Shown piece by piece: positions 18,053 to 27,123 of a stretch of DNA of 64,000 nt; positions within the stretch are counted from its first letter, which is position 1, and every line of letters begins with the position of its first letter. The stretch lies in the NCBI GenBank assembly GCA_015665455.1, contig JADFAD010000006.1:1178001-1242000 (forward strand), written 5' to 3'. This stretch comes from Oceanospirillaceae bacterium. Lineage in GTDB: Bacteria > Pseudomonadota > Gammaproteobacteria > Pseudomonadales > Litoribrevibacteraceae. The translations under genes and the position numbers were made by a program. The notes below the pieces were generated by a model that did no database searches, was not told where the DNA came from, and worked only from the letters and a program-made list of their open reading frames with translations.

Positions 18053-19844
18053 TTCGAATAACAGCCCATTTGAACAACGCGTTAGCCGACAATTAGTAGA
18101 AGCCCTTTTATTTGAACGCGTCATTCCGTATCAATTTGAAAGCGGTATTTTCAAGTTCACATTGGGAAACCTTCATTGCCTAGCGAAAGGTAAGATTTCC
18201 AGTTTCGGACGCATTCGGATTACCGAAGGATCAATTCAAACGCTGAATCATCACGGCGATACCGTCGCTGGCTTAAAGGTCGCCAAGGTGAGCGATCTTC
18301 TCAATAATCTGCCAACCACGGATGCAATGAAGAAAAAACTCACCACCGAACTGGATCAAACCATTAAATTGTGTGAGTGGAATCAACAGCACTTAACAAA
18401 GCTCGACTCTCGAAGACATTTATCTTACCAAGCATTGGAGTCAGCGCTGGATGAAGGTCACCCGTATCACCCATGTTTTAAAGCACGCACAGGGTTTACC
18501 TTTGAAGACCATGAGCGCTATGGCCCAGAAGCAGGCAATCATTTTCAGTTACATTGGTTGGCGATTGACAAGAATCTATTGCAACACGCCATCCCCACTG
18601 AAAGCCGAACATTCTGGCTAGCCGAACTTGGCGAAACAACCCTACATGAGTTAGAACAAAAGCTGGTATACGCTTGCGAAGCGAATGCTACGCGACCAGA
18701 GCAATTCAGCTTTTTGCCAATCCACCCTTGGCAATGGAAGTCCATCGGTAAATCACTGTTGGCCGATCTAGTTAAACACGGATGGATTATCTATCTTGGT
18801 CCAGAGGGAGATCTCTACCAAGCGACGATATCCGTTCGCACCTTAGTCAATGTCACAGACCCAGCAAAACCTAACATCAAACTACCGATGAACATGGTAA
18901 ATACCTCGTCACTGAGAACCATTGAAACGCATTCAGTGTGCACAGCTCCTATTATCACTCAATGGCTAAACGCATTAGTAAATGACGATTCTTACTTGCA
19001 AGCAAATAACTCGCTTGGATTATTGGATGAATATGCTGGCATCGTCTTTGACGAACAAAAAGCCCAATCCCTCATTGAAGATAACAATTGGTCGAAAGCG
19101 GTAGAGGGGCAATTGGCGGTAATTTTCAGAAAAAGTCTCACCCATGAAACTCCAGAGGCTCATCAAGCGGTCCCCTTCCCTGCTCTCATGGCGAAAGAGA
19201 AAGATCAAAAGCCGTTCATTGACCCTTGGATAGAACAATTCGGCGCGGAACAATGGGCTAAACAACTGATCGATACCGTCGTCATTCCGGTCTGGCATTT
19301 GTTGGTTCACCACGGCATCGCATTAGAAGCGCATGGCCAAAATATGGTGCTCGTACACCAAAACGGTTGGCCAACCAAAGTCGTGTTAAGGGACTTCCAT
19401 GAAAGCTTGGAATACCAAAAAAACTACTTAGCCAACCCTGATTTAGAGCCTGATTTTCCTGCCATCAATCCTTGCTACCAACGCGCATCCGATGATCAGT
19501 ATTTTTGGATGGAATCCGTTGAAGCGCTGCGCGAATTAATCGTGGATACCCTATTTGTATTCAACCTAACGGAAGTAACTTTCTTGCTGGAAGAAAACTA
19601 CTCCTTTACAGAGCAGCAATTTTGGCAGCTCGTGGCGGATCAAATGGAGCTGTACGCCCAAAGCAACCAAACGGCAGCTGTTCGTATTGATGAAATCCCT
19701 CTCAATGACGAAATGATTCACGCGGAATCACTGATCAAGAAAAAATTAAGTGACCAATCATCCGTCGAGTTTCATCACTTAATTCCTAACCCGTTTCACG
19801 CATTCAAAGAAAACTTGCAGGACACAGAGACGCTGTCTGCATAG
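18039..19844 (+). CDS. asbB: petrobactin NIS synthetase AsbB-like (IucA/IucC family)
   Basis: Second siderophore synthetase (601 aa), expected to add the second spermidyl arm to the citrate core. Landmarks are HPYHPCFKARTGF, FLPIHPWQWKS, ATISVRTLVNV, KLPMNMVNTSSLR and IALEAHGQN. I chose the TTG at 18039 because GAGGTG sits directly upstream and the resulting 14 nt overlap with asbA suggests coupling. The open frame also starts at GTG 18009. The two synthetases are clearly paralogous but diverged. Family membership is firm; which citrate carboxyl each uses is not readable from sequence. Confidence 0.88.
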   Translation: MNQLNSNNSPFEQRVSRQLVEALLFERVIPYQFESGIFKFTLGNLHCLAKGKISSFGRIRITEGSIQTLNHHGDTVAGLKVAKVSDLLNNLPTTDAMKKKLTTELDQTIKLCEWNQQHLTKLDSRRHLSYQALESALDEGHPYHPCFKARTGFTFEDHERYGPEAGNHFQLHWLAIDKNLLQHAIPTESRTFWLAELGETTLHELEQKLVYACEANATRPEQFSFLPIHPWQWKSIGKSLLADLVKHGWIIYLGPEGDLYQATISVRTLVNVTDPAKPNIKLPMNMVNTSSLRTIETHSVCTAPIITQWLNALVNDDSYLQANNSLGLLDEYAGIVFDEQKAQSLIEDNNWSKAVEGQLAVIFRKSLTHETPEAHQAVPFPALMAKEKDQKPFIDPWIEQFGAEQWAKQLIDTVVIPVWHLLVHHGIALEAHGQNMVLVHQNGWPTKVVLRDFHESLEYQKNYLANPDLEPDFPAINPCYQRASDDQYFWMESVEALRELIVDTLFVFNLTEVTFLLEENYSFTEQQFWQLVADQMELYAQSNQTAAVRIDEIPLNDEMIHAESLIKKKLSDQSSVEFHHLIPNPFHAFKENLQDTETLSA

Positions 19845-19864
19845 AACACCATTTGGAATCCTTT

Positions 19865-21190
19865 ATGTTTTACATCAACGACGACTTTTATGGCACGGAC
19901 TACCTAGCGAAATGCCATCAAGAATTTAAGTTATCTTCGGCACTGGATAACTGCACAAACAAGCGGTTAGCCGTGTGTTTGGAAGACAGCGCTCAATGGT
20001 TAGCCTTATGCTTATTCATTAAAGAACAGGATGGATCGGTCATGCCGATACACCCCAGCACCCCACTCGAAGCTGCACGCCGTTTAGCCGCCAAAGCCGG
20101 GTGCAATCAATTGCATTACCAGCGTATAGACAACGTAATTGAGCTTCCTGATCCAAGTACCGAGGATAAAATCGCCCCTGAAATCACGGAAGGTGTTCTG
20201 ATTCAAATGAGCTCAGGCACTACAGGCGAGCCGAAATGCATTGAACGTTCATGGTCATCCATTGAAGAAGAAGTCACCAGCTACATTTCTGCGTTCACTT
20301 TACCGAATGAGATGACACCTCTGATTGCTTGCCCGATCACCCATTCTTATGGGCTTATCAGTGGAGTCATGGTGGCGCTTGCTCGCGATCTCCAACCCAT
20401 CATTATCACTAATATCAATCCTAAGTATTTGATCAAACGAGTGTCCAACAGTGATAAGCCACTGCTGTATTCATCACCGACCATGTTGCATGGCTTAATT
20501 CGTCTGATGCCTAAAGATCAAACACTGCACGCAGTCATGACATCCGGCACCATCATGCCAAAACAACGGTTTGAGCAACTGTCGCCAAGAATCCAGCATT
20601 TCTTCCAGCAATACGGTTGCTCAGAAGCCGGATGCATTTCAGTGAATCCGGATATGACATCTGCCGTGGATGTTGGCATCCCGCTTCCTCACCTACGTGT
20701 CATAGCAGGTGAAAGTGCCATTCAACCGGCTGAAATCATAGTAACAACAAACAGCGGGCAACAAATCCACACTCAGGATTTAGGTCACTTCCATCACGAC
20801 ACCACAACCGATGCTCAAATGCTGTCATTTCTGTCTCGCATGGACGACACCATCATCGTGGCGGGTCTCAATGTTTACCCGCAGGAAGTGGAAGACGTCA
20901 TTCTTGCCATGCCCGAGATTAAAGACGCCGTCGTATTCAAGATTGACGATGCGTACGCAGGACAACGTGTTTGCTTGCAGTACTCATCAGAAAAACCTCT
21001 GGAACCCAGTATCATACGCCAATGGTGCGTGGACCGATTAGCCCCCTACCAAATGCCTCAACAACTGATTCAGGTGGCCCAGATAGAACGCTTAGCCAAT
21101 GGCAAAGTCAATCGTAAACAGCTGGCGAACACCTTTGCAGAACAACAAAAGACAGTCACATCAAAACCCTCTGCCGCTGCAGTAAATTAA
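19865..21190 (+). CDS. asbC: 3,4-dihydroxybenzoate-AMP ligase (AsbC-like)
   Basis: Adenylate-forming enzyme expected to activate 3,4-dihydroxybenzoate and load it on the AsbD carrier. 441 aa from ATG 19865 (GGA 7 nt upstream; a TTG at 19853 is the in-frame alternative). Visible ANL-family motifs are QMSSGTTGEPK (P-loop-like A3), YGCSEAGC (A5 region), LSRMDDTIIVAGLNVYPQEVED (hinge region) and the catalytic lysine motif LANGKVNRKQL. It is shorter than typical aryl ligases (about 540), consistent with the compact AsbC type. It lies 20 bp after asbB and 22 bp before the carrier fusion. Confidence 0.86.
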   Translation: MFYINDDFYGTDYLAKCHQEFKLSSALDNCTNKRLAVCLEDSAQWLALCLFIKEQDGSVMPIHPSTPLEAARRLAAKAGCNQLHYQRIDNVIELPDPSTEDKIAPEITEGVLIQMSSGTTGEPKCIERSWSSIEEEVTSYISAFTLPNEMTPLIACPITHSYGLISGVMVALARDLQPIIITNINPKYLIKRVSNSDKPLLYSSPTMLHGLIRLMPKDQTLHAVMTSGTIMPKQRFEQLSPRIQHFFQQYGCSEAGCISVNPDMTSAVDVGIPLPHLRVIAGESAIQPAEIIVTTNSGQQIHTQDLGHFHHDTTTDAQMLSFLSRMDDTIIVAGLNVYPQEVEDVILAMPEIKDAVVFKIDDAYAGQRVCLQYSSEKPLEPSIIRQWCVDRLAPYQMPQQLIQVAQIERLANGKVNRKQLANTFAEQQKTVTSKPSAAAVN

Positions 21191-21212
21191 CTATTGAACA
21201 CCTGGATATATC

Positions 21213-22637
21213 ATGACTCGCACAGACATCATCTCCGCCATTCATCAAGTATTAAGAGAGACTATGTTCATTCCTCAAATTGACGCGTTCAGTGAAACCG
21301 CGCGTTTGAACGAGGACTTATACTTGGACTCGGTTTTGATTCTTGAATTGATTCTAAATTTAGAAACGGACTTTGGGTTTGATATCCCCGACGATGCACT
21401 CACCAAAGACGATTTTGATACGGTTGCCAGCTTGGCCGAGTTTCTGAACAAGCGCGTGTCAGGTGATGCAGTTCAACAAGAGGAACAGGCTCAATCAAGT
21501 ATAGAGTCAGGGGACGAAGCCCCATCGGCTCAAGGCACAACAAATGACACAACGAATAAAGAACCCGCTGAAACAGGAACAATCGCAGAGGTAGCGGAAG
21601 AATTTGAAGACATCAAAGTTCACTGCTTCGTAAGCTGCATTTGTGAAATGATCAAAGCCGACCCAAGAGTGGATCACCGTCCTTTTTACTTCGGTGTGTG
21701 GGATGCAGAAGTTGTGGTCAGTGACGATTTCAAACTGTCTTATCATTCAGACACCATCAATCATGATTTTTTCAAAGCGTGGTATCACACACTCTACGGT
21801 GTCGAGATGCACGCTTGGTTCAATGATCAAACGGATAAAGCAGAAAACATTCATACCCTATTAAATCTCCTTGATGGAAAATCAAAACAGCGGAACGTTA
21901 TGGTCATGCTCGACATGTACCGCCTGCCTGAGCGTGAAAATAAGTTTAACCAAAACCCGTTTCCACACTACGTATTGTTAGAAGAAACAGACGACCCAAC
22001 CACGTGGTTCATGACCGATCCCGACTTCCGTTGGGAAGGCCCGTTATCCAAAGATAAAATCGTTAATTCCATTGAGTCACCCGCCGTTTCAGGGGGGTAT
22101 TACTTTGACAGTACGGACATTATTGAAACGCCAGATCAAGCCGTGCACGATTACTTCTTGGCATGTATCAAACCTGACAATAACCCAATGACCGACGTTG
22201 TTCGATCCATTATTAACGCACACGTCAGACCCGATGAAGCCTCAGAAGTGTCATTAAGTGGGCTGTCGGATGCACTGAAGCAAATCCCTGTGCTGGCCAT
22301 TCGGAAATACGCGTATGAACACGGTTTTGCCTTTTTCTGGCGGGCTTTGGAGCTAAACGATGATGACTTCGAAGCTTGGTGTGTTGTGATCGAAACGCTG
22401 GTTGAAACCTATAAGCTCATACAATACAGAGCAATGAAAATAGCAAAATCAGAATCCCCAGAAGCGATCAGTTCTGACTTACTGAATGAAGTGTTCTTAC
22501 TGTTGGATCAGCAGGACGAACGAGAACGTCACATCAAAAAACACCTCATTGAAGTGTTTGAGCAATGGAAAGCGACTCGTTTCTCCGGATCTAACGCCCC
22601 ACAAAAGGCGCAACAAATCGAAGAGGCCTTCGCATGA
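21213..22637 (+). CDS. asbDE: fused aryl carrier protein and condensing enzyme (AsbD-AsbE)
   Basis: A single 474 aa frame joins two petrobactin functions that are separate genes in Bacillus. Residues 1-75 are an acyl carrier domain with the phosphopantetheine serine S40 in DLYLDSVLILEL. Residues about 76-128 are an acidic, Gln/Ser/Thr-rich linker. Residues about 129-470 look like the AsbE condensing protein (HCFVSCICEMIKADPRVDH, FYFGVWDAEVVV, FMTDPDFRWEGPLSK), which transfers 3,4-dihydroxybenzoyl from the carrier to the spermidine amine. The fusion would place the loaded carrier beside its acceptor enzyme. The AsbE assignment is from memory of the family and from gene order. Confidence 0.82.
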   Translation: MTRTDIISAIHQVLRETMFIPQIDAFSETARLNEDLYLDSVLILELILNLETDFGFDIPDDALTKDDFDTVASLAEFLNKRVSGDAVQQEEQAQSSIESGDEAPSAQGTTNDTTNKEPAETGTIAEVAEEFEDIKVHCFVSCICEMIKADPRVDHRPFYFGVWDAEVVVSDDFKLSYHSDTINHDFFKAWYHTLYGVEMHAWFNDQTDKAENIHTLLNLLDGKSKQRNVMVMLDMYRLPERENKFNQNPFPHYVLLEETDDPTTWFMTDPDFRWEGPLSKDKIVNSIESPAVSGGYYFDSTDIIETPDQAVHDYFLACIKPDNNPMTDVVRSIINAHVRPDEASEVSLSGLSDALKQIPVLAIRKYAYEHGFAFFWRALELNDDDFEAWCVVIETLVETYKLIQYRAMKIAKSESPEAISSDLLNEVFLLLDQQDERERHIKKHLIEVFEQWKATRFSGSNAPQKAQQIEEAFA

Positions 22638-23503
22638 AACTCTCTATTTGTACCATCTCATTTAGACACCAACTAGTCTCCATTGACCAACTTGTAAGCT
22701 GGGCTAGAACCAACCATTTCCAAGGCATAGAACTTTGGGGGGTTCACGCAAAGAATCTGGCCGAACAACCCAGCTACAACAAAGATTGGCTTGCTGGGTT
22801 TGGTCTGCATGCATCCATGATCAGTGACTACTTGCCTCTTCAAGGCTCAGAACAGGAAGCATTTTCTAAAGTGCAGCAACTGTGTCTTTTGGCCAAACAT
22901 TGGGGTGCAACGAAACTGAGAACCTTTGCAGGCCACCAAGCCAGCTCTGCTGTCAGCAAAGAAGAACGGGCAGCAATGACGCAGCGCCTTCGTAATATCT
23001 GTGGTTGGGCAGCGCAACACGGCATTACACTCATCGTTGAGATTCACCCAAACACCTTGGCAGACACCATTGAATCGACCGTTCAATTACTTGAAGAAGT
23101 CGCACACGACCGTTTAAAAATTAATTTTGATGTACTGCACGTATGGGAATCTGGCGCCAATACCATTGACGCCTTTGAACTGCTTAAGCCCCATATCCGA
23201 CACTTCCACTTAAAAAACATCAGCGCACCTGAGCACCTAAACGTTTTCTCTCCGCCCAATGTATATTCTGCCTCCGGCTCACGAGAAGGTATGGTTCCGC
23301 TGTTCGATGGGGCCGTAGATTATCAAGAATTTTTAGAATACTTGATTCACAACCAAAGCGCAGTCTCGGAGGGTCTATACGTACAAGACATGGATGCATC
23401 TTTGGAATGGTTTGGTAATGCGTGTAAAGAAACGCTCAGCCATGATCGCTATAAGATCCAACAACTGGAACAACAGTGCGCTGTCCCTAGAGCAATCATT
23501 TAA
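22634..23503 (+). CDS. asbF: 3-dehydroshikimate dehydratase (AsbF-like)
   Basis: Metal-dependent TIM-barrel enzyme of the sugar phosphate isomerase/epimerase superfamily that converts 3-dehydroshikimate to 3,4-dihydroxybenzoate, the catechol of petrobactin. 289 aa. Likely metal ligands lie in FQGIELWG, LIVEIHPNTLADT, NFDVLHVWESG and RHFHLKNI. The start ATG overlaps the stop of the preceding gene (ATGA). With asbA-E this completes the petrobactin pathway from shikimate intermediate, spermidine and citrate. Confidence 0.87.
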   Translation: MKLSICTISFRHQLVSIDQLVSWARTNHFQGIELWGVHAKNLAEQPSYNKDWLAGFGLHASMISDYLPLQGSEQEAFSKVQQLCLLAKHWGATKLRTFAGHQASSAVSKEERAAMTQRLRNICGWAAQHGITLIVEIHPNTLADTIESTVQLLEEVAHDRLKINFDVLHVWESGANTIDAFELLKPHIRHFHLKNISAPEHLNVFSPPNVYSASGSREGMVPLFDGAVDYQEFLEYLIHNQSAVSEGLYVQDMDASLEWFGNACKETLSHDRYKIQQLEQQCAVPRAII

Positions 23504-23853
23504 ACAACCAGTAACGTAAGCACATCCTGTGACCTGAGGGCTTAAACTTCGACTTAAGCCCATTTAATGACGACCTTCTTCCACCACACCGCCTTCGAAT
23601 CACGCTCATACCAACTCCTTTCAATGAACAACGTATCAATGAACAACGTACGTCGCTTGTCATGATCTAGAAAAAACGCCATGTTGTCGTTCTTTCTGAG
23701 TTCAGATAGAAAATCCAACACGCATAATAAAAGAAATGCATTTATACTTCTGCGCTCGAATACCGCCAATGAACCCATCGAATGGTGCTAGTCTTTATCT
23801 TACGAAATGATCACTTATGACCGCTGACGATTGCACAATCTGGAAACTTGTAC
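23504..23853. other. gap between petrobactin operon and diguanylate cyclase
   Basis: 350 bp with no supported gene. It holds the stem-loop at 23538-23561 and a perfect tandem duplication of the 15 bp unit TCAATGAACAACGTA (23621-23635 and 23636-23650). A 74-codon minus-strand frame (23554-23778) spans it, but it has no recognisable domain and overlaps the stem-loop. Confidence 0.5.
23538..23561 (+). terminator. stem-loop after the petrobactin operon
   Basis: GGGCTTAA (23538-23545) pairs with TTAAGCCC (23554-23561) around an 8 nt loop, 35 bp after the asbF stop. The T-rich tail is weak (ATTTAAT). Confidence 0.55.
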
Positions 23854-24933
23854 ATGCCTGATAGCGAAGTTGCGCAAGAACTGACCATTGCTAAGCGCTT
23901 TCATGTGCCCAGAACCATCGCGTCTCTATTGGGGTTCATTACGGTTTCAGCAACCTTCTATCAACTGAAGTTAGACCTCGTGTTTTATGTCGGCCCTTTA
24001 TTACAAGGGCTTTTCTGGCCTCATATTGCTTACTTTCTTACCAAACGATTTCATGCGGACGGCTACTCTGAGCGAAAAAGTTTACTTGTTGATTCGTTTT
24101 TAGGCGGTATTTGGATTCCGTTCATGGCATTTAACGTATTACCCACCGTCGTATTAAGCACAACGCTCTGGCTGAACAACATCAGTGCCGAAGGGCCTAG
24201 GTTTTTCTTAAAAGGGTTCATCGCTCAACTTTGCGGACTCATCCTGGGGATTTTAATCATTGGATTTAGATGGCTTCCCGAATCCAGCATGACGGTCATA
24301 CTTGCCTGTATTCCTATTCTATTGCTCTACCCGATCGCCGTTGCCTCCATCAGTTATAAGCTTTCTAAAGCCCTTAGCAACCAAAAGCGTGTATTGGCTC
24401 ATTTAAGCCAACACGATGCCCTGACGAGTTTATACAACCGAGGTTACTGGGAAGTACTCTCCGTTCAAGAGTTTAAAAATAATAAATCATTTGAAGAGCC
24501 CTGCTGTCTCATTTTTCTGGACGTCGATCACTTTAAACACATCAATGATACCTATGGGCATACCACAGGCGATGAAGTGCTTAGGAAGGTGGGGAAAATC
24601 ATTCGAGATAACTTACGGCCGCTTGATATCCCTGGTCGCTATGGCGGTGAAGAGTTCGGCATCGTCCTGCCCGAAACAGAAAAAGAAGTGGCCATAGGCG
24701 TTGCAGAGCACTTAAGAAAGGCCATCGAAGAAAGTTTAATTGCCACATCCAACCAAGCTTGTATTGAAATCACGGTGAGTATTGGGCTCGCTCAATTAAC
24801 AAACCACATAAAAACCTACGATCAATGGTTAGAAAGTGCCGACTCCGCACTTTATCAAGCCAAACAGTCGGGCAGAAACAAATGCAAGCTCTACGAATGT
24901 GCAAACAATCGACAACCTCAGCGTTTACCTTGA
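23854..24933 (+). CDS. membrane diguanylate cyclase (GGDEF)
   Basis: 359 aa from ATG 23854 (a TTG at 23848 is the alternative). About six transmembrane segments occupy residues 20-185, followed by a short linker and a GGDEF domain. The active site reads GRYGGEEFG, and RPLD precedes it at the right distance (RxxD-x3-RYGGEEF) to form an allosteric I-site. The Mg-binding LDVDHFKHINDTYGH is intact. It should therefore make cyclic di-GMP with product inhibition. It is monocistronic between the petrobactin and T6SS blocks; a link to either is not evident. Confidence 0.92.
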   Translation: MPDSEVAQELTIAKRFHVPRTIASLLGFITVSATFYQLKLDLVFYVGPLLQGLFWPHIAYFLTKRFHADGYSERKSLLVDSFLGGIWIPFMAFNVLPTVVLSTTLWLNNISAEGPRFFLKGFIAQLCGLILGILIIGFRWLPESSMTVILACIPILLLYPIAVASISYKLSKALSNQKRVLAHLSQHDALTSLYNRGYWEVLSVQEFKNNKSFEEPCCLIFLDVDHFKHINDTYGHTTGDEVLRKVGKIIRDNLRPLDIPGRYGGEEFGIVLPETEKEVAIGVAEHLRKAIEESLIATSNQACIEITVSIGLAQLTNHIKTYDQWLESADSALYQAKQSGRNKCKLYECANNRQPQRLP

Positions 24934-24956
24934 CCGAAGCATCATTTTCAACTAGA

Positions 24957-24981
24957 AATAGGTGATAACATTTATCCTATT
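24957..24981. promoter_or_regulatory. Fur-like inverted repeat upstream of vgrG
   Basis: Within AATAGG-TGATAA-CA-TTTATCC-TATT, the 15-mer TGATAACATTTATCC at 24963-24977 matches 11 of 14 Fur 7-1-7 positions, and the whole is a near-symmetrical repeat. It lies 91 bp before the vgrG start and 24 bp after the cyclase stop. It may be a Fur site for the spike operon or a weak terminator of the upstream gene. Confidence 0.35.
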
Positions 24982-25071
24982 ACATCCTGATTTTTATACC
25001 GTTTTAGATGATCTCAATTTTTATCATTAACCACTGAGAACATCTTCGTTGCCTTTAAATGGACATTAGCA

Positions 25072-27069
25072 ATGACCGATTTTTTACAACCGGAAGCCAG
25101 TAACCTTGTCGCTAAAGACAGCAAAGGCACGGAATACGTAGTTTCTAAACTAACATTCGATGGCGAACTGTCTTCCCTATACACCATCGAATTGGATTTA
25201 TATTCCAAAGCAAGCGATCCCTCGGGTTGGTTAGGCCAAGAATTCAGCTGCACATATTACGACAAAACCGGAACTCAACGAGACGCCAGTCAAGAATTTC
25301 ACGGTGTAGTGACTGAAGTAAAAACATTATCGGATGGGGACAGTGATCGATATCTCTGTCACCGACTGACCTTGCGCCCTTGGTTGGCGCTATTAGAATT
25401 CAATCACGGCTATCGAGTCTTTCAAGAAAAAAGTACCCAAGACATAGTAACAACCATATTTAATGATCTTGGCTTCAAAGGAAAATATTCAACGGGTTCC
25501 TTGCCCTCCACAAAACGCGCTTATTGCCTTCAATTTAATGAAAACGATTTGGAATTCGTTCAGCGTTTGCTGGCCGAAGAAGGGATTCATTATTACTTTG
25601 AACAAGACGGCAGCAGCCACACACTAGTCTTACATGATGCATCACTGCCTTTCGACACCGCCAATAAATTCACATTAGACCACAAGTTATCACCTTCAAC
25701 GGGCAACGAAGTCTTGCTTTCTTGGCAGCCGAATTATGAATTCCACAGTGCAGGCATTGAGCTCGCCAGTTACGACTACAGCAAGACTAAGCTGATCACA
25801 AGCAAGACCAAAACCAGCAAGCACACCATTGCTAACAGCTCAAAACTGACTCAATCTCATTACCCAACGCCCAGTGTGTCAGGCTTAATGGACGATCTAG
25901 CCGATCGATTGGTTAAATCCCGTCTTGCTCAAGTGGAACGAAACTACAATGCCATTGACGCTGAAACGAACAGCGTTGATGTTACGCCTGGGGTGTATTT
26001 AGAAGTAAGTGCCCATCCGGATAAAAGCCAGCAAGGCGATTACCTCGTCATTTCAACGCAACAAGTGTTTGAAATGGATTCACAAAACGCCTTTTCATAC
26101 ACTGGCCACTTTTCTTGCGTCCCCAAAGACAACGGCCACTACCCAGCTCATATTGAGAAGCCTCGCGTTTACGGAATGCAAAGCGCTACGGTCGCAGGCA
26201 AGAAAGAAGAAGAACCTGCAAGTGACGATCAAGGCCGCATAAGAATCAAATTCCCTTGGGACGTAGACGCTGATGGCGATAAAACCAGTTGTTACGTTCG
26301 CGTCGCTCAATCCATGGCGGGTAATGGCTACGGTGTTCAATTCATACCCAGAGCCGAACAAGAAGTGTTGGTTAGCTTCATTGATGGCGACCCCGATCAA
26401 CCCGTCGTGACAGGCACGGTCTACAACAGCAAACATTCTCCTCCGTACAAGACAACGGATACCACGCAATCGGGCATTAAAACTCAACTTGCCGGTAATT
26501 CAAACGAGCTGCGGTTCGACGATAAGAAAGATAACGAGCAGCTCTATCTCCATGCCGCAAAAGACATGTTGACGGAAGTTGAAAATGACTCGACCAAAAC
26601 CATTATCGGCGAACAAAAAACAACGGTGACCAAAGACTCCAGTCTCACCACCGAGAAGAACTACACCTTAGTCGCCACCGAAGATATCAGTGAGAAAGGC
26701 AAGAACATTACGCTTGAGGCCGATACTCAAATTGAGTTGAAGGTGGGCAGCAGTAAAATTGTCATCACCAGTTCCGAAATCAGTCTATCCAGTAAAACCA
26801 TTACCTTGGACGCAGACAGTGACATTAAGAACTCTGCAACCAACATCTCAAACAGTGCCAAGTCCGCCTTCAAAGCCGATGGAACCACCGTTGCGATCGC
26901 GGGTAAGAGCAGCGCGGAGTTGACCAGTAAAGGCAGCCTAACACTGGATGCCAAAGCATCGTTGACAGCTCAAGGCGCCATGAGTGCAGAATTGAAATCC
27001 AGTATGAAAGTATCTGTGTCAGGCAGCATCATGTCTGAAGTGAAAGGTGCCATTGTTAAAATCAATTAA
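25072..27069 (+). CDS. vgrG: T6SS spike protein VgrG (TssI)
   Basis: 665 aa trimeric spike of the type VI tail. Residues 1 to about 340 form the gp27-like part (opening with the typical TFDGELSSLYTIELDL-type stretch). The gp5-like OB fold follows, with DDQGRIRIKFPWD, SCYVRVAQSMAGNGYGVQFIPR and VLVSFIDGDPDQPVVTGTVYN. The C-terminal 180 residues are a Thr/Ser/Lys-rich beta-helix needle (repeats of the ITLEADTQIELKVG type). No extra C-terminal toxin domain is seen, so it is probably a carrier rather than an evolved VgrG. It leads a three-gene plus-strand operon with the DUF6931-like and PAAR genes, convergent with the main T6SS operon. Confidence 0.95.
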   Translation: MTDFLQPEASNLVAKDSKGTEYVVSKLTFDGELSSLYTIELDLYSKASDPSGWLGQEFSCTYYDKTGTQRDASQEFHGVVTEVKTLSDGDSDRYLCHRLTLRPWLALLEFNHGYRVFQEKSTQDIVTTIFNDLGFKGKYSTGSLPSTKRAYCLQFNENDLEFVQRLLAEEGIHYYFEQDGSSHTLVLHDASLPFDTANKFTLDHKLSPSTGNEVLLSWQPNYEFHSAGIELASYDYSKTKLITSKTKTSKHTIANSSKLTQSHYPTPSVSGLMDDLADRLVKSRLAQVERNYNAIDAETNSVDVTPGVYLEVSAHPDKSQQGDYLVISTQQVFEMDSQNAFSYTGHFSCVPKDNGHYPAHIEKPRVYGMQSATVAGKKEEEPASDDQGRIRIKFPWDVDADGDKTSCYVRVAQSMAGNGYGVQFIPRAEQEVLVSFIDGDPDQPVVTGTVYNSKHSPPYKTTDTTQSGIKTQLAGNSNELRFDDKKDNEQLYLHAAKDMLTEVENDSTKTIIGEQKTTVTKDSSLTTEKNYTLVATEDISEKGKNITLEADTQIELKVGSSKIVITSSEISLSSKTITLDADSDIKNSATNISNSAKSAFKADGTTVAIAGKSSAELTSKGSLTLDAKASLTAQGAMSAELKSSMKVSVSGSIMSEVKGAIVKIN

Positions 27070-27123
27070 CGTAAACAACAATTTTTCAGAACAACGCACA
27101 GATTACATTGAGACAAGCTGATT

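Noticed and set aside
23554-23778. 74-codon minus-strand frame in the gap after asbF
   Set aside because: Overlaps the stem-loop at 23538-23561 and contains the 15 bp tandem duplication; no clear ribosome site or homology that I recognise.
26095-26487. 130-codon minus-strand frame within vgrG
   Set aside because: Antisense to the conserved gp5-like part of VgrG; codon pattern and composition are those of a shadow.
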